A DNA stretch of 64,000 bases from assembly GCA_023666265.1 (NCBI GenBank), contig JAMPCH010000008.1, forward strand, positions 1 to 64,000, read 5' to 3'. The notes below the pieces were generated by a model. The model was not told where the DNA came from. It made no database searches and worked only from the letters and a program-made list of their open reading frames with translations. The position numbers and the translations under genes are program-made. The DNA is from Roseburia sp. Its GTDB lineage: Bacteria; Bacillota; Clostridia; Oscillospirales; Ruminococcaceae. Below are positions 1 through 9,805 of this stretch, piece after piece. The first letter of the stretch is position 1; every line of letters starts with the position of its first letter.

Positions 1-636
1 TATTTCTGTTTTGTTGATTTAGCACAATTGGATTTATTTTTCAAACAAGACCTAGCACAGGTAAGTTCTTATGCTCATGTTGGCGATTATTCTAATGGAA
101 CATATACTGGAACCACGACACCTAAAAATTTAAAATTTAGAATTGAGACATCGGCGCAGACGGAATTGCTGTCTTCAGATGTATATAATGCTGTGTCCGC
201 ATGGAATGGTATCAGTAGCAATGTGGGCAGTATAGGGATTGCCATGGCGGTGCCTGGAATGCCGACGACAGGTTTTTGTCTTGTAATAGGCAGAGAGTAT
301 TCTGACGGAATACTTGGGCAAACAGTTTCGAGAGATTCAAACGGAAACATTGTTTCTGCAGATTCTGATTGGAATTCAGTTTCGATTTATATGAATACAT
401 CTTCTACGATTTTTTCTGGTGCAGATAATCCGACAACCGCTGCAAAGAAAACTTTTATCCATGAAGTCGGACATGCTTTAAAGCTTAGTCATCCTATCAA
501 CGATGCTCGATTAAGCGGTCATATATATAGTGGACTACCTAAAGCAGTGATGAATCAAGGGCTTCCTAATGATTACGTTTCATCGACGGTTGCTTCACAC
601 GATAAAGAAAATTTGAAAGCGAAATGGGGGAAATGA
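1..636 (+). CDS. metzincin-like zinc protease, 5' end outside window
   Basis: The reading frame is open from the first base, so the start lies upstream or cannot be fixed. The protein carries HEVGHALKLSH at 460-492, the HExxHxxxxxH zinc signature of metzincins (matrixin-like), with Glu as the expected general base, followed by a possible Met-turn at 550-552 (AVMNQG). It is probably a secreted or surface protease; no substrate can be inferred. The glycine usual after the second His of the motif is replaced by Lys. Base composition is clearly more AT-rich than the following genes, suggesting acquisition or a divergent surface-protein history. Family placement is good; specific function is unknown. 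Confidence 0.6.
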   Translation, partial: YFCFVDLAQLDLFFKQDLAQVSSYAHVGDYSNGTYTGTTTPKNLKFRIETSAQTELLSSDVYNAVSAWNGISSNVGSIGIAMAVPGMPTTGFCLVIGREYSDGILGQTVSRDSNGNIVSADSDWNSVSIYMNTSSTIFSGADNPTTAAKKTFIHEVGHALKLSHPINDARLSGHIYSGLPKAVMNQGLPNDYVSSTVASHDKENLKAKWGK

Positions 637-638
637 TC

Positions 639-1454
639 GTGAAAAGAAAAGAAGCTTTGATCTTATCGATCGCGGCGCTACTTGTCGGGTCTTCGTCGTG
701 CGCCTTGTCCGAGTCGATTTCGTCGTCGGACGGTCGGGAGGTCGTCCGCGTGGAAGGAGATCGGATCGTCTATCGAAGCCTATCCGAATTGACCGCCGCC
801 GCCGATCTGATCGTGATCGGGGAATACGCGGAGGAGACGGAGCAGGAGCTTGAATATGAGTACAGCGCGGAATACGGGAAAGAGATCCTGATCGACGCGA
901 CCTCGGAAAATACCGTTGCCGTCAAAAGCGTGTTAAAGGGCGAACTTCCCGAGAAGCCGATCCGTATCTCGCAGAGATACGGTGTAGTCGACGATTTGGA
1001 TCAGTTAGTGACCTTCAGCGAAATGACGCCGATGGAAAAAGGGACGGAATGGATCTTCTTTTTATATTATGACGAAAAAGGAGACACCTATTGGTGCGCG
1101 GGGGATTATACGGGGCGGTATCCCGTCCCGAACGAGAAGATCTCGTCTGTTTGCGCCCGGGCGGTAAGCGTGAGGGAGGAACGGGATCAATGGCTCGGCG
1201 AAAAGAAAACGATCCCCGAGTCTCTGATCGAGTCAAAAATAAGCGAAGGCGGCTATGTTTATACGGACATCGACGGAAACCACTATGAGCTTGTCGAAAG
1301 AGCGGAAGCCGAGAAGGCGGTCGATTACGTTGAACAAATTTATGCTTTGACGGAGGAATTGGAGGCTTCCGATTTCGGCGTATATGAGAGGGATCAGATC
1401 AACCTTGAGCTTTATTGTGATATTTTAGAGGAGTTTGACTGTTCCGTAGGATAA
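639..1454 (+). CDS. secreted/lipoprotein-like protein of unknown function
   Basis: I do not recognise this family. The GTG at 639 is preferred because a GGGGG ribosome-binding site lies at 626-630 with eight bases of spacing; in-frame ATGs at 624 and 633 are possible but poorly spaced. The N-terminus is a typical signal sequence (KRKE followed by a hydrophobic stretch) ending in GSSSCALS, which is only a weak lipobox. The mature part is acidic, about 245 residues, without a recognisable catalytic motif. It begins two bases after the protease gene, so the two could be co-transcribed, but composition switches abruptly to the GC-rich genome style at this point. A strong terminator follows. Confidence 0.6.
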   Translation: MKRKEALILSIAALLVGSSSCALSESISSSDGREVVRVEGDRIVYRSLSELTAAADLIVIGEYAEETEQELEYEYSAEYGKEILIDATSENTVAVKSVLKGELPEKPIRISQRYGVVDDLDQLVTFSEMTPMEKGTEWIFFLYYDEKGDTYWCAGDYTGRYPVPNEKISSVCARAVSVREERDQWLGEKKTIPESLIESKISEGGYVYTDIDGNHYELVERAEAEKAVDYVEQIYALTEELEASDFGVYERDQINLELYCDILEEFDCSVG

Positions 1455-1478
1455 AAGCAATGTGAAAATCCCGCCAGT

Positions 1479-1505
1479 CCCCGCCGCGAATGCGGCGGGG
1501 ATTTT
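1479..1505 (+). terminator. intrinsic terminator
   Basis: A perfect 9-bp GC stem (CCCCGCCGC / GCGGCGGGG, loop GAAT) is followed by ATTTT. It isolates the secreted-protein gene from the ribosomal operon. Confidence 0.75.
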
Positions 1506-1589
1506 ACGGGACCCGCCGATTTCGTCAACCTTCACAAAAAATAAAAGAAAAACGGTCGGAAATTCTACATCGCTAATTTTAAAAAAAGC

Positions 1590-1618
1590 TTGTAATTTTT
1601 TCGGAAATACTGTATAAT
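1590..1618 (+). promoter_or_regulatory. sigma-A promoter of the ribosomal operon
   Basis: TTGTAA at 1590-1595 and TATAAT at 1613-1618 are separated by exactly 17 bases. It is the only strong promoter before rpsJ, and leaves a leader of about 210 nt. Confidence 0.8.
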
Positions 1619-1624
1619 ATTTCT

Positions 1625-1837
1625 TGCACGTTGCGGTTACGGGTCGTTTTATATCCGTCGACCCCCAAAATGAGGCGAAAGCGGCGGCTTATCGTCGGGT
1701 CGGGAAGGGTCCGCCAAAGGCAGACACCCCCGCGAGAGACTCGCGAAGGCGCGTCGATCCGTCCGATCGGGGAACGCACGGGATAGTGTGAAACAAAAAC
1801 CGCACGGATCGCGAATTTAAGAAAGGAGTTAAACGGA
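1625..1837 (+). promoter_or_regulatory. long 5' leader of the S10 operon
   Basis: About 210 transcribed bases precede rpsJ with no open reading frame of note. They contain at least one good hairpin (CGCGAG-AGA-CTCGCG near 1731-1745) and other GC-rich pairing. A ribosomal-protein autoregulatory leader is plausible because S10 operons are commonly controlled this way, but I cannot match it to a named class. Confidence 0.4.
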
Positions 1838-2149
1838 GTGGCAGTTAAGGAACAGGTCAGAGTTAAGATCAAGGGCTACGAACATTCGATCGTGGACGCG
1901 GCGGCGGCGAAGATCGTCGATACCGCGAAGAGGACCGGCTCGAGAGTCGCCGGACCGATCCCGCTTCCGACCAATAAGGAAGTCATCACCATTCTCCGCG
2001 CCGTCCATAAGTATAAGGACAGCCGCGAGCAGTTTGAGCTCAGGACGCATAAGCGCTTGATCGACGTTATCCGCCCGACCAACAAGACCATCGAGGCTTT
2101 ACAGAATCTAGAGCTTCCGGCGGGCGTAGAAATTTCAATGGAATTTTAA
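1838..2149 (+). CDS. rpsJ: 30S ribosomal protein S10
   Basis: First gene of the supercluster. The 103-residue product has the S10 core ([20 protein letters not shown]) and the IPLPT loop. Translation starts at GTG 1838, preceded by AAAGGAG at 1822-1828. S10 sits in the 30S head and, as NusE, also takes part in antitermination with NusB. The N-terminus ([15 protein letters not shown]) is a little unlike the usual sequence. A 162-base gap that folds into several hairpins separates it from rplC. Confidence 0.97.
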   Translation: MAVKEQVRVKIKGYEHSIVDAAAAKIVDTAKRTGSRVAGPIPLPTNKEVITILRAVHKYKDSREQFELRTHKRLIDVIRPTNKTIEALQNLELPAGVEISMEF

Positions 2150-2311
2150 CATTCCCCACAGTCCCGCGAAAAAGCGGGCGAAGCAGAAGTTTCGAGTTAT
2201 GTTGGCGAGACGCCCGTTAAGGACGAGCTTACGCCAACCGCTAACCAAGGCAGATACGCTGCACTTGGTCACGTTGAGAGATCTCAACCAATAACCAACA
2301 GGAGGGAAACC
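2150..2311 (+). promoter_or_regulatory. structured rpsJ-rplC intergenic leader
   Basis: This gap holds four consecutive hairpins: CCCGC/GCGGG near 2162-2178, GTTGGCG/CGCCAAC near 2202-2241, CCAAG...CTTGG near 2245-2268, and GTTGAGA/CTCAAC near 2274-2290. A Shine-Dalgarno AGGAGGG follows directly. Such compact pairing inside an otherwise tightly packed operon suggests a regulatory RNA, perhaps bound by a protein encoded downstream (L3 or L4); that is inference. Confidence 0.5.
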
Positions 2312-2944
2312 ATGAAAAAGGGTTTAATCGCGAAGAAGATCGGTATGACACAGATCTTCGACGAAGCGGGAAAGGTCGTTCCCGTTACGATAGTGGAAGC
2401 CGGACCTTGCGTCGTCGCGCAGAAAAAAACGACCGAGAACGACGGCTATGAGGCGATCCAGCTCGGCTTCGGCGATATTTCGCCAAAGGCGGTCAACAAG
2501 CCGATGCAGGGTCACTTTAAGAAAAACGACGTCGCGTTCAAGAGAACGCTCCGCGAGTTTCGTCTCGACGACACCGGCGCGGTCAACGTCGGCGACATCT
2601 TAAAGGCGGACGTTTTCGCCGTAGGCGACGTCATCGACGTCCAAGGGACCAGTAAGGGTAAAGGCTATCAGGGCGCGATCAAGCGCCACAACCAGCACAG
2701 ACTTAAAATGACCCACGGCGCGGGTCCCGTCCACAGAGAGGCGGGGTCGATGGGCGCTTGTTCGTCCCCCTCGAGAATATTCAAGGGAAAAGGCATGGCG
2801 GGTCACATGGGCTGTGACACGGTCACCGTACAAAACCTCGTCGTCGTTAAGATCGACGCGGAAAATAATCTTATCGCAATCAAGGGTGCTGTTCCCGGCC
2901 CTAAGGGCGGAGTGCTTTGCATTACCGATGCGGTTAAGGCGTAA
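2312..2944 (+). CDS. rplC: 50S ribosomal protein L3
   Basis: The 210-residue product starts [16 protein letters not shown], the conserved L3 start, and contains the [17 protein letters not shown] loop that reaches toward the peptidyl transferase centre. L3 is an early 23S rRNA binder. ATG 2312 follows AGGAGGG. rplD begins 16 bases after the stop, and the operon order rpsJ-rplC-rplD is standard. Confidence 0.98.
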   Translation: MKKGLIAKKIGMTQIFDEAGKVVPVTIVEAGPCVVAQKKTTENDGYEAIQLGFGDISPKAVNKPMQGHFKKNDVAFKRTLREFRLDDTGAVNVGDILKADVFAVGDVIDVQGTSKGKGYQGAIKRHNQHRLKMTHGAGPVHREAGSMGACSSPSRIFKGKGMAGHMGCDTVTVQNLVVVKIDAENNLIAIKGAVPGPKGGVLCITDAVKA

Positions 2945-2960
2945 GGAGGAGGAGATCAGC

Positions 2961-3584
2961 ATGGCAAACGTAAAAGTATATGATATGAACGGAAAGCCTG
3001 TTTCCGACCTCGAGCTGAGCGACGCGGTATTCGGGATCGAGCCGAACCAAGTCGTTATGCACGCCGCAGTCGTAAATTATCTCGCCAATCAGCGTCAGGG
3101 GACACAGTCCACCTTAACGCGTACCGAGGTAAGTGGCGGCGGGAAGAAGCCTTGGCGTCAAAAAGGGACGGGTCACGCGAGACAGGGCTCGACGAGAGCC
3201 CCTCAGTGGACACACGGCGGCGTAGCCCTCGGTCCCAAGCCGAGAAGCTATAAGTACTCTTTAAATAAAAAGGTCAAGAGGCTCGCGCTTCGCTCCGCGC
3301 TTTCTTCAAAGTGTATCGAGGGCGAGATCGTCGTTCTCGACGCGATCAAGACCGACGAGTATAAGACAAAGACGATCGTCAATATGCTAAAGGCGCTCGA
3401 CATCAACGAAAAGGCGCTCATCGTACTCGATACGCCCGATCAAAAGGTCATCAAGAGCGCGGCGAATATCCCCGGCGTTAAGACCACTCAGGTCGGTACG
3501 CTCAACGTATACGACATCTTAAACTATACGAAGTTTATCGTCGTTAAGGACGCCGTGGCGAAGATTGAGGAGGTATACGCGTAA
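2961..3584 (+). CDS. rplD: 50S ribosomal protein L4
   Basis: L4 binds 23S rRNA and lines the exit tunnel; in other bacteria it also represses the S10 operon. The start is ATG 2961 ([15 protein letters not shown]), preceded by AAGGAGGAGGAG; the frame is open further upstream inside rplC but that part is not L4. The 207-residue product has the conserved [16 protein letters not shown] tunnel loop. The TAA overlaps the next ATG by one base (TAATG), implying coupling to rplW. Confidence 0.98.
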   Translation: MANVKVYDMNGKPVSDLELSDAVFGIEPNQVVMHAAVVNYLANQRQGTQSTLTRTEVSGGGKKPWRQKGTGHARQGSTRAPQWTHGGVALGPKPRSYKYSLNKKVKRLALRSALSSKCIEGEIVVLDAIKTDEYKTKTIVNMLKALDINEKALIVLDTPDQKVIKSAANIPGVKTTQVGTLNVYDILNYTKFIVVKDAVAKIEEVYA

Positions 3585-3880
3585 TGGAAAGAACGGCACA
3601 GGACATCATCATTCGCCCGATCATTACGGAAAAATCCATGGACGGTCTCGCGGAACGCAAGTATACCTTCCGCGTGATGAAATCCGCGAATAAGATCGAG
3701 GTAAAAAAGGCGGTCGAGGCGCTCTTCGGCGTTAAGGTCGAAAAGGTAAATACCATCAGCGTTAAGGGGAAGAAAAAGCGCATGGGACGGAACGAGGGCT
3801 ATACCTCCGACTGGAAAAAGGCGATCGTGACCCTTACGGCGGATTCGAAGACGATCGAGTTCTTCGACGGTATGATATAA
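3584..3880 (+). CDS. rplW: 50S ribosomal protein L23
   Basis: A 98-residue L23, the tunnel-exit protein that docks trigger factor and SRP. It has the family's [11 protein letters not shown] start and the [18 protein letters not shown] loop. Its ATG overlaps the rplD stop by one base; rplB follows after 18 bases. Confidence 0.98.
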   Translation: MERTAQDIIIRPIITEKSMDGLAERKYTFRVMKSANKIEVKKAVEALFGVKVEKVNTISVKGKKKRMGRNEGYTSDWKKAIVTLTADSKTIEFFDGMI

Positions 3881-3898
3881 GGTAAGGAGTGAGTTAAA

Positions 3899-4732
3899 AT
3901 GGCGATAAAGACATATAAACCCGTCACCCCCGGACGCAGAGGCATGACGGTCGTCGATTACAGCGGTTTATCGAAGACCGGGCCGGAAAAGAGCCTTCTC
4001 GAGAGTCTTAAAAAGCACGCCGGTCGAAACAGCTACGGTCGGATCACCGTAAGACATAAGGGCGGCGGAAACAGAAGAAAGTATCGGATCATCGACTTTA
4101 AGAGAAATAAGCTCGGGATGAACGCGACCGTTCAGACGCTCGAATATGACCCCAACCGCTCGGCTTTCATCGCGCTCGTACAGTATGAGGACGGCGAAAA
4201 GCGCTATATCATCGCGCCGGAGAAGCTCGCGGTCGGCGACGTCGTAAGGAGCGGCTCTGACGCGGACATCAAGCCCGGTAACGCGCTCGCGCTCGCCGAC
4301 ATCCCCGTCGGTACGGTCATCCACAACGTCGAGCTCCACCCCGGGAAGGGCGCTCAGCTCGTCCGCTCGGCGGGGAATATGGCTCAGCTCATGGCGAAGG
4401 AAAACGGCTACGCGCTGATCCGTCTCCCGAGCGGCGAGCTCCGTAACGTCGCGGATAAATGTATGGCGACGATCGGCGTCGTAAGTAACGCGGATCACGC
4501 TAACGTCAATTATGGGAAGGCGGGGAGAACCCGTCATATGGGTATCCGCCCGACGGTACGCGGCTCGGTCATGAACCCGAACGATCACCCGCACGGCGGC
4601 GGCGAGGGAAAGTCGCCCGTCGGTCGTCCCGGACCGGTCACCCCTTGGGGGAAGCCCGCGCTCGGCTATAAGACCCGTAAGAGCAATAACAAGAGCGATA
4701 AGTTCATTGTTAAGAGAAGAAACGCAAAGTAA
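3899..4732 (+). CDS. rplB: 50S ribosomal protein L2
   Basis: L2 is essential for subunit joining and peptidyl transfer. The 277-residue length is normal. The highly conserved C-terminal segment [18 protein letters not shown], with the functional histidine, is intact, as are the KYRIIDFKR and GDVV elements. A 121-base structured gap separates it from rpsS. Confidence 0.98.
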   Translation: MAIKTYKPVTPGRRGMTVVDYSGLSKTGPEKSLLESLKKHAGRNSYGRITVRHKGGGNRRKYRIIDFKRNKLGMNATVQTLEYDPNRSAFIALVQYEDGEKRYIIAPEKLAVGDVVRSGSDADIKPGNALALADIPVGTVIHNVELHPGKGAQLVRSAGNMAQLMAKENGYALIRLPSGELRNVADKCMATIGVVSNADHANVNYGKAGRTRHMGIRPTVRGSVMNPNDHPHGGGEGKSPVGRPGPVTPWGKPALGYKTRKSNNKSDKFIVKRRNAK

Positions 4733-4853
4733 ATTTTTGATCACAAGTTGCTGTTAAAAAGAGCCGCGTACCGCGAGGGTAAAGCGAGGCTTATGTCGGT
4801 CTCATAAAACCGACGCGATTAACTTGCAGCGTAGCTTGAAAGGAAATAAGGAC
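4733..4853 (+). promoter_or_regulatory. structured rplB-rpsS intergenic region
   Basis: The 121-base gap contains short hairpins (CGCG-TAC-CGCG; GTCGGT...ACCGAC) enclosed by a longer imperfect pairing of CAAGTTGCTG near 4744 with CAGCGTAGCTTG near 4827. No gene or good promoter is visible. It may be an RNA regulator or a processing site. Confidence 0.35.
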
Positions 4854-5129
4854 ATGAGCAGAAGTATCAAGAAGGGACCTTACGTGCAGGAAGTTCTTTT
4901 AAAGCGCGTCGTCGCGATGAACGAGACGGGCGAAAAGAAGGTTCTCAAAACATGGAGCCGCGCCAGCACGATCTTCCCTGAATTTGTAGGTCATACCTTC
5001 GCCGTCCATGACGGTAGGAAGCACGTCCCGGTATACGTCACCGAGGATATGGTAGGACATAAGCTGGGCGAATTTGCTCCGACGCGTACCTTTAAGGGTC
5101 ACGTAGGGAGTAAGACGACCAAGAAGTAA
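4854..5129 (+). CDS. rpsS: 30S ribosomal protein S19
   Basis: S19 lies in the 30S head near the A-site finger, paired with S13. ATG 4854 ([12 protein letters not shown]) is chosen because it matches the family start and has AAGGAAATAAGG upstream; an ATG at 4824 would add ten unrelated residues. The 91-residue product has the conserved [20 protein letters not shown] core. Confidence 0.97.
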   Translation: MSRSIKKGPYVQEVLLKRVVAMNETGEKKVLKTWSRASTIFPEFVGHTFAVHDGRKHVPVYVTEDMVGHKLGEFAPTRTFKGHVGSKTTKK

Positions 5130-5145
5130 GGAGGAGAAACCGAAT

Positions 5146-5481
5146 ATGGAAGCAAGAGCAGAATTAAGACAGGTTCGTATTTCTCCCCGTAAGGTAGGAA
5201 TCGTTCTCGACTTAATCAGAAACAAGCCCTGTGACGTGGCGATGGCGATCTTGAAGAATACGCCCAAGTCCGCCTGTGAACCGCTTGAAAAGCTCCTAAA
5301 GTCCGCGATGGCGAACGCGGAGAACAACCATAACATGGACGTAAGCGCCTGTTACGTATCGGAATGTTATTGCGGCGCGGGCGTAACGCTCAAGCGGATC
5401 CGCCCCAAGGATCACGGGAGAGCGCATCGCATCTTAAAAAGAACGTCAAACATCGTTTTGGTCGTTAAGGAAGCAGAATAA
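5146..5481 (+). CDS. rplV: 50S ribosomal protein L22
   Basis: A 111-residue L22, whose long beta hairpin lines the exit tunnel. The [17 protein letters not shown] start and the C-terminal [19 protein letters not shown] hairpin tip are typical. It follows rpsS by 16 bases with AAGGAGGAG as its ribosome-binding site. Confidence 0.98.
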   Translation: MEARAELRQVRISPRKVGIVLDLIRNKPCDVAMAILKNTPKSACEPLEKLLKSAMANAENNHNMDVSACYVSECYCGAGVTLKRIRPKDHGRAHRILKRTSNIVLVVKEAE

Positions 5482-5492
5482 GGAGGGAAACA

Positions 5493-6233
5493 ATGGGACA
5501 GAAAGTTAATCCGCACGGTCTCAGAGTAGGCGTTATCAAGGATTGGGATTCCCGCTGGTTTGCCGGAAAAGCAACCTTTGGCGACACGCTCGTAGAAGAT
5601 CATAAAATCCGCGAGTTTTTAAAGAAAAAGCTCTATAAGGCGGGAGTTCCCGCGATCGAGATCGAGAGAGACGCGGCGAGAGTTAAGGTAAATATCCACT
5701 GCGCCAAGCCCGGTATGGTCATCGGTCAAAAGGGCGCCGAGATCGAGAAGCTCCGCACAGAGCTCGAGAAGCTCACCGGCGGTAAGACCGTTATCGTCAA
5801 TATCGTCGAGATCAAGAGCCCCGATATGAACGCTCAGCTCGTCGCGGAGAATATCGCGCAGCAGCTCGAGGGACGCGTATCCTTTCGCCGCGCGATGAAA
5901 TCCTGTATCAGCCGGACGATGAAGCTCGGCGCTAAGGGGATCAAGACCACCGTCAGCGGTCGTCTCGGCGGCGCGGAGATCGCGCGTACCGAGAGCTATC
6001 ACGAGGGGACGATCCCGCTACAGACGCTCCGCGCGGACATCGACTATGGTATCGCGAGAGCCAACACGACCTATGGCGTGATCGGCGTTAAGGTATGGAT
6101 CTATAAGGGCGAGGTTTTAAAGGGCGAGATCCCCGCGAACCGGACCGAGAGACCGAGAACAAGAAGAAACAACGGCGACGGGAGAAGAAACTTCAAGCCG
6201 AGAGCCGAGAGAAAAGAAGGGGGTAATGGATAA
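5493..6233 (+). CDS. rpsC: 30S ribosomal protein S3
   Basis: S3 is part of the mRNA entry channel and helicase. The 246-residue product begins [13 protein letters not shown] and has a KH domain with the GxxG loop GQKG at residues 78-81. The C-terminal 30 residues are an Arg/Lys-rich tail, longer than in Bacillus. The stop overlaps the rplP ATG by one base. Confidence 0.98.
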   Translation: MGQKVNPHGLRVGVIKDWDSRWFAGKATFGDTLVEDHKIREFLKKKLYKAGVPAIEIERDAARVKVNIHCAKPGMVIGQKGAEIEKLRTELEKLTGGKTVIVNIVEIKSPDMNAQLVAENIAQQLEGRVSFRRAMKSCISRTMKLGAKGIKTTVSGRLGGAEIARTESYHEGTIPLQTLRADIDYGIARANTTYGVIGVKVWIYKGEVLKGEIPANRTERPRTRRNNGDGRRNFKPRAERKEGGNG

Positions 6234-6652
6234 TGTTACTTCCAAAGAGAGTAAAATACAGAAGACAGCAGAGAGGCCGTCTCACGGGTAAGGCGCTCCG
6301 CGGAAATACCGTTTCCAACGGTGAATACGGGTTACAGGCTCTCGAGCCCGCCTGGATCACCTCTAATCAGATCGAGGCGGCGCGTATCGCGATGACCCGT
6401 TATATCAAGAGAGGCGGACAGGTCTGGATCAAGATCTTCCCCGATAAGCCCGTGACCGAGAAGCCGGCGGAGACCCGAATGGGTTCCGGTAAAGGCTCGC
6501 CCGAGTATTGGGTAGCGGTCGTTAAGCCGGGGAGAGTGATGTTTGAGATCGCGGGCGTGAGCGAGGAGGTCGCGAGAGAGGCGATGCGTCTCGCGGCGCA
6601 CAAGCTACCGATCAAGTGTAAATTCATCAAAAAAGAGGAGGTCGGCGAGTAA
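6233..6652 (+). CDS. rplP: 50S ribosomal protein L16
   Basis: A 139-residue L16, which organises the A-site tRNA binding region. It begins [16 protein letters not shown] as the family does and has the [19 protein letters not shown] segment. One-base overlaps on both sides link it to rpsC and rpmC. Confidence 0.98.
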   Translation: MLLPKRVKYRRQQRGRLTGKALRGNTVSNGEYGLQALEPAWITSNQIEAARIAMTRYIKRGGQVWIKIFPDKPVTEKPAETRMGSGKGSPEYWVAVVKPGRVMFEIAGVSEEVAREAMRLAAHKLPIKCKFIKKEEVGE

Positions 6653-6855
6653 TGAAGGTCACAAAGGAAATCAGAGAGCTGTCTGAGATCGAGTTACAAA
6701 ACAGAGCTTCCGAATTAAAGCAGGAGCTTTTTAACCTCCGTTTTCAGCTCGCGGTCAATCAGCTGGAGAACCCGACGAGAATCCGCGCGGTCAAAAAAGA
6801 GATCGCCGTCATCAAGACGATCCAGCGCGAGCGCGAGCTCGCCGCGAATAAGTAA
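6652..6855 (+). CDS. rpmC: 50S ribosomal protein L29
   Basis: A 67-residue two-helix protein next to the exit tunnel. [21 protein letters not shown] is the conserved core. It overlaps the rplP stop by one base and precedes rpsQ by 18 bases. Confidence 0.97.
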   Translation: MKVTKEIRELSEIELQNRASELKQELFNLRFQLAVNQLENPTRIRAVKKEIAVIKTIQRERELAANK

Positions 6856-6873
6856 GGGAGGAGCGCAGTAGCA

Positions 6874-7128
6874 ATGGAAAGAAATTTAAGAAAAACGAGA
6901 GTCGGGACCGTCGTCAGCAACAAGATGGAAAAGACGATCGTCGTAGCGATCAAGGATAACGTTCGCCACCCCTTATATAAAAAGATCGTTAAGAGGACCA
7001 TTAAGTTAAAGGCGCACGACGAACAGAATTCCTGTAATATCGGCGATACCGTCGAGATCATGGAGACGAGACCGCTGTCTAAGGATAAAAGATGGCGCTT
7101 AGTCAATATCATCGAGAGAGCGAAGTAA
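6874..7128 (+). CDS. rpsQ: 30S ribosomal protein S17
   Basis: An 84-residue OB-fold protein and primary 16S rRNA binder. It shows the family motifs [19 protein letters not shown] and [22 protein letters not shown] 6874 is preceded by AAGGGAGGAG. Confidence 0.97.
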   Translation: MERNLRKTRVGTVVSNKMEKTIVVAIKDNVRHPLYKKIVKRTIKLKAHDEQNSCNIGDTVEIMETRPLSKDKRWRLVNIIERAK

Positions 7129-7150
7129 TAACGGAAGGAGAAAATAGATC

Positions 7151-7519
7151 ATGATTCAGATGCAAACACGCCTCAAGGTCGCGGATAACACCGGCGCGAA
7201 AGAGCTTATGTGTATCCGAGTCCTCGGCGGAACGCGGAGAAAATACGCGAATATCGGAGACGTTGTCGTTGCTTCCGTTAAAAAGGCGAACCCCGGTGGG
7301 ACGGTCAAAAAGGGCGACGTTGTAAAATGCGTCATCGTCCGCTCGGCGTCCGGCTTAAGGAGAGACGACGGAACGTATATCCGCTTTGACGAAAACGCCG
7401 CGGTCATCATTAAGGAAGATAAGAACCCGAGGGGTACCCGTATCTTCGGGCCCGTAGCGAGGGAGCTTCGCGATAAGGACTTTATGAAAATTCTTTCGCT
7501 CGCCCCCGAAGTATTATAA
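7151..7519 (+). CDS. rplN: 50S ribosomal protein L14
   Basis: A normal 122-residue L14 ([19 protein letters not shown]), which contacts L19 and forms an intersubunit bridge. The C-terminal [23 protein letters not shown] is conserved. It is 22 bases after rpsQ, with GGAAGGAG as the ribosome-binding site. Confidence 0.98.
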   Translation: MIQMQTRLKVADNTGAKELMCIRVLGGTRRKYANIGDVVVASVKKANPGGTVKKGDVVKCVIVRSASGLRRDDGTYIRFDENAAVIIKEDKNPRGTRIFGPVARELRDKDFMKILSLAPEVL

Positions 7520-7533
7520 GGGAGGACGCCCAC

Positions 7534-7848
7534 ATGAACAATTTACATGTTAAAACAGGCGACGAGGTAAAGATCATCTCCGGTAAGGACAAGGGAAAGA
7601 CCGGGAAGGTCTTACAGGTTTCGCCGAGCGAGCGAAAGGTCATCGTCGAGGGCTGTAACATGGTGACCAAGCACGTTAAGGCGAAGGGACCGAACCAGCT
7701 CAGCGGGATCGTCAAGGCGGAGGGCGCGCTTTACGCTTGTAAGGTCATGCCGGTATGCCCGAAATGTAAAAAGGCGACCCGCGTCGGAAACGAGATCAAA
7801 AACGACAAAAAGGTGAGAGTTTGTAAGCGTTGCGGCGCCGAACTCTAA
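7534..7848 (+). CDS. rplX: 50S ribosomal protein L24
   Basis: L24 is an assembly initiator of the large subunit. The 104-residue product has the KOW motif near the N-terminus (GDEVKIISGKDKGKTGKV). Its C-terminus carries two CxxC pairs (CPKC and CKRC) that could bind zinc, as in some thermophile and Firmicute L24s. An 85-base gap follows before rplE. Confidence 0.97.
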   Translation: MNNLHVKTGDEVKIISGKDKGKTGKVLQVSPSERKVIVEGCNMVTKHVKAKGPNQLSGIVKAEGALYACKVMPVCPKCKKATRVGNEIKNDKKVRVCKRCGAEL

Positions 7849-7933
7849 GAGCTCGCGAAGAACGATACAATATGCTTGACAGAGGGGTCGGATAAAGGAA
7901 CTTCCGGCTGCTGTCGGTAAAGGAGTAAACGAA

Positions 7934-8473
7934 ATGGCAAGAATGAAAACCTATTATAAGGAGACCGTCGCGCCCGCGCTTTTTAAAAAGTTCGGCTATA
8001 AGAGCGTTATGGAGATCCCCAAGCTCGATAAGATCGTTGTGAACGTAGGCTGTGGCGACGCGAAGGACGACCAAAAAAAGATCGACGCGATCATGAACGA
8101 TCTGAGCCAGATCACGGGTCAAAAGCCGATCATTTGCCGCGCGAAGAGAGCGATCGCCAACTTTAAGCTCAGAGAGGGGAACATCATCGGCGTAAAGGTA
8201 ACGCTCAGAAACGACACGATGTACGAGTTTCTCGACCGCTTCTTTAATATCGCGCTCCCCCGTGTACGCGACTTTAGAGGGATCAACCCCAATTCGTTTG
8301 ACGGGCGCGGGAATTACAGCGTCGGGGTCAAGGAACAGCTTATCTTCCCCGAGATCGACTACGAAAAGATCGACGCGATCCGCGGTATGGACATTAACTT
8401 CGTAACAACGGCAAAAACAGACGAAGAGGCGAAGGAGCTGCTCACTCTGATGGGCGCACCCTTCGCAAAATAA
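7934..8473 (+). CDS. rplE: 50S ribosomal protein L5
   Basis: L5 binds 5S rRNA and forms part of the central protuberance. The 179-residue product has [14 protein letters not shown] (usually NMGVG), the [19 protein letters not shown] segment and the [20 protein letters not shown] loop. AAAGGAG precedes ATG 7934. Confidence 0.98.
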   Translation: MARMKTYYKETVAPALFKKFGYKSVMEIPKLDKIVVNVGCGDAKDDQKKIDAIMNDLSQITGQKPIICRAKRAIANFKLREGNIIGVKVTLRNDTMYEFLDRFFNIALPRVRDFRGINPNSFDGRGNYSVGVKEQLIFPEIDYEKIDAIRGMDINFVTTAKTDEEAKELLTLMGAPFAK

Positions 8474-8495
8474 GAAAGGTTAAGGAAATAAAACT

Positions 8496-8681
8496 ATGGC
8501 AAAGAAATCAATGATTGCTAAACAGCAGCGTCCTGCAAAGTTTTCCACCCGTTCTTACAACAGATGTAAAATATGCGGCAGACCGCACGCCTATTTACGC
8601 AAGTTCGGTATCTGCAGAATTTGCTTCAGAGAACTCGCGTATAAGGGTCAGATCCCCGGCGTAAAAAAGTCGAGCTGGTAA
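8496..8681 (+). CDS. rpsN: 30S ribosomal protein S14, zinc type
   Basis: A 61-residue short S14 with two CxxC pairs (CKICGRPH and CRICF) forming a zinc ribbon, the C+ form typical of Gram-positive bacteria. It sits between rplE and rpsH as usual. Confidence 0.98.
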   Translation: MAKKSMIAKQQRPAKFSTRSYNRCKICGRPHAYLRKFGICRICFRELAYKGQIPGVKKSSW

Positions 8682-8715
8682 TTTCACATCAAAAACTAAT
8701 AAGGAGGAAGCAATA

Positions 8716-9114
8716 ATGCAGATTACCGACACGATCGCGGATATGCTCACGAGGATCCGTAACGCGAGCGCCGCGAAGCACCCGACTGTTGATATACCCT
8801 GTTCCAACATGAAGAAGCAGATCGCCCAGATCTTAGTAGACGAGGGCTATATCAAAAATTTCCGAGTGATCGAGGATAATAAACAGGGGATCATCAGGAT
8901 CACGTTAAAGTATACCGAGAATAAGTCTCAGGTCATCACGGGCTTACGTAGGGTTAGTAAGCCGGGTTTAAGAATTTATTCGAGCAGCAAGGATATGCCC
9001 AAGGTCATGAAGGGTCTCGGGATCGCGATCGTTTCGACCTCAAAGGGGCTTATGACCGACCGTAAGGCGCGCGAAGAACACGTCGGCGGCGAAGTCCTCG
9101 CGTTCGTATGGTAA
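8716..9114 (+). CDS. rpsH: 30S ribosomal protein S8
   Basis: S8 is a primary 16S rRNA binder and, in several bacteria, the repressor of the spc operon. The 132-residue protein begins [17 protein letters not shown] and ends with [20 protein letters not shown], the conserved rRNA-binding segment. Confidence 0.98.
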   Translation: MQITDTIADMLTRIRNASAAKHPTVDIPCSNMKKQIAQILVDEGYIKNFRVIEDNKQGIIRITLKYTENKSQVITGLRRVSKPGLRIYSSSKDMPKVMKGLGIAIVSTSKGLMTDRKAREEHVGGEVLAFVW

Positions 9115-9127
9115 GGAGGAACAGGAT

Positions 9128-9673
9128 ATGTCTAGAATTGGTAAAACTCCGATCGCTGTTCCTGCCGGCGTAGAGGTCAAGGTCGACGGCTCGGCGGTTA
9201 CGGTAAAGGGACCGAAGGGTACGCTCACGAGAGAGTTTAAGCCCGCGATGAAAATTTCGCTCAACGGCGGTTTCGTAACGGTAGAGCGCCCCGACGACGA
9301 GGCGGTGAACCGCTCGCTCCACGGGCTCACGAGATCGCTTATCCATAATATGATCGTCGGCGTGACCGAGGGCTTCTCCAAAACGCTCGAGATCAACGGC
9401 GTCGGCTACCGCTGTCAAAAGACGGGGAAGGACTTAGTCATGAACCTCGGCTATTCTCATCAGGTCGTCGTCTCGGACACGGAGGACATCACGATCGAAT
9501 CGCCCCAGCCCAACCAGATCATCATCAAGGGGATCGACAAACAAAAGGTCGGTCAGTTCGCCGCCGAGGTACGCGCTAAGCGCCCGCCCGAGCCTTATAA
9601 AGGAAAAGGGATCAAGTATATCGACGAAGTGATCCGCCGTAAGGAAGGTAAAGCGGGTAAGGGTAAGAAATAA
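9128..9673 (+). CDS. rplF: 50S ribosomal protein L6
   Basis: A normal 181-residue L6 near the GTPase centre. It has MSRIGKTPIAVPAGV at the N-terminus and the RAKRPPEPYKGKGIKYIDE C-terminal signature. A 132-base gap without an obvious gene separates it from rplR. Confidence 0.98.
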   Translation: MSRIGKTPIAVPAGVEVKVDGSAVTVKGPKGTLTREFKPAMKISLNGGFVTVERPDDEAVNRSLHGLTRSLIHNMIVGVTEGFSKTLEINGVGYRCQKTGKDLVMNLGYSHQVVVSDTEDITIESPQPNQIIIKGIDKQKVGQFAAEVRAKRPPEPYKGKGIKYIDEVIRRKEGKAGKGKK

Positions 9674-9805
9674 ACCGTCATTGAGAAGTTTTGTGTTGAT
9701 CTTTTTTAAATGCAGTATGCTTTATCCGGCGATCCTCGATAGACTTTGACTTTATGATGGATCACAATAGAGCAGCTTCTCGGGATGAAAGGAAGGTTAT
9801 CAGGT

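Noticed and set aside
3968..4744. Long minus-strand ORF opposite rplB, and others opposite rpsC, adk, cobT and the like
   Set aside because: They mirror the third-position GC bias of the real genes on the other strand and have no family similarity.
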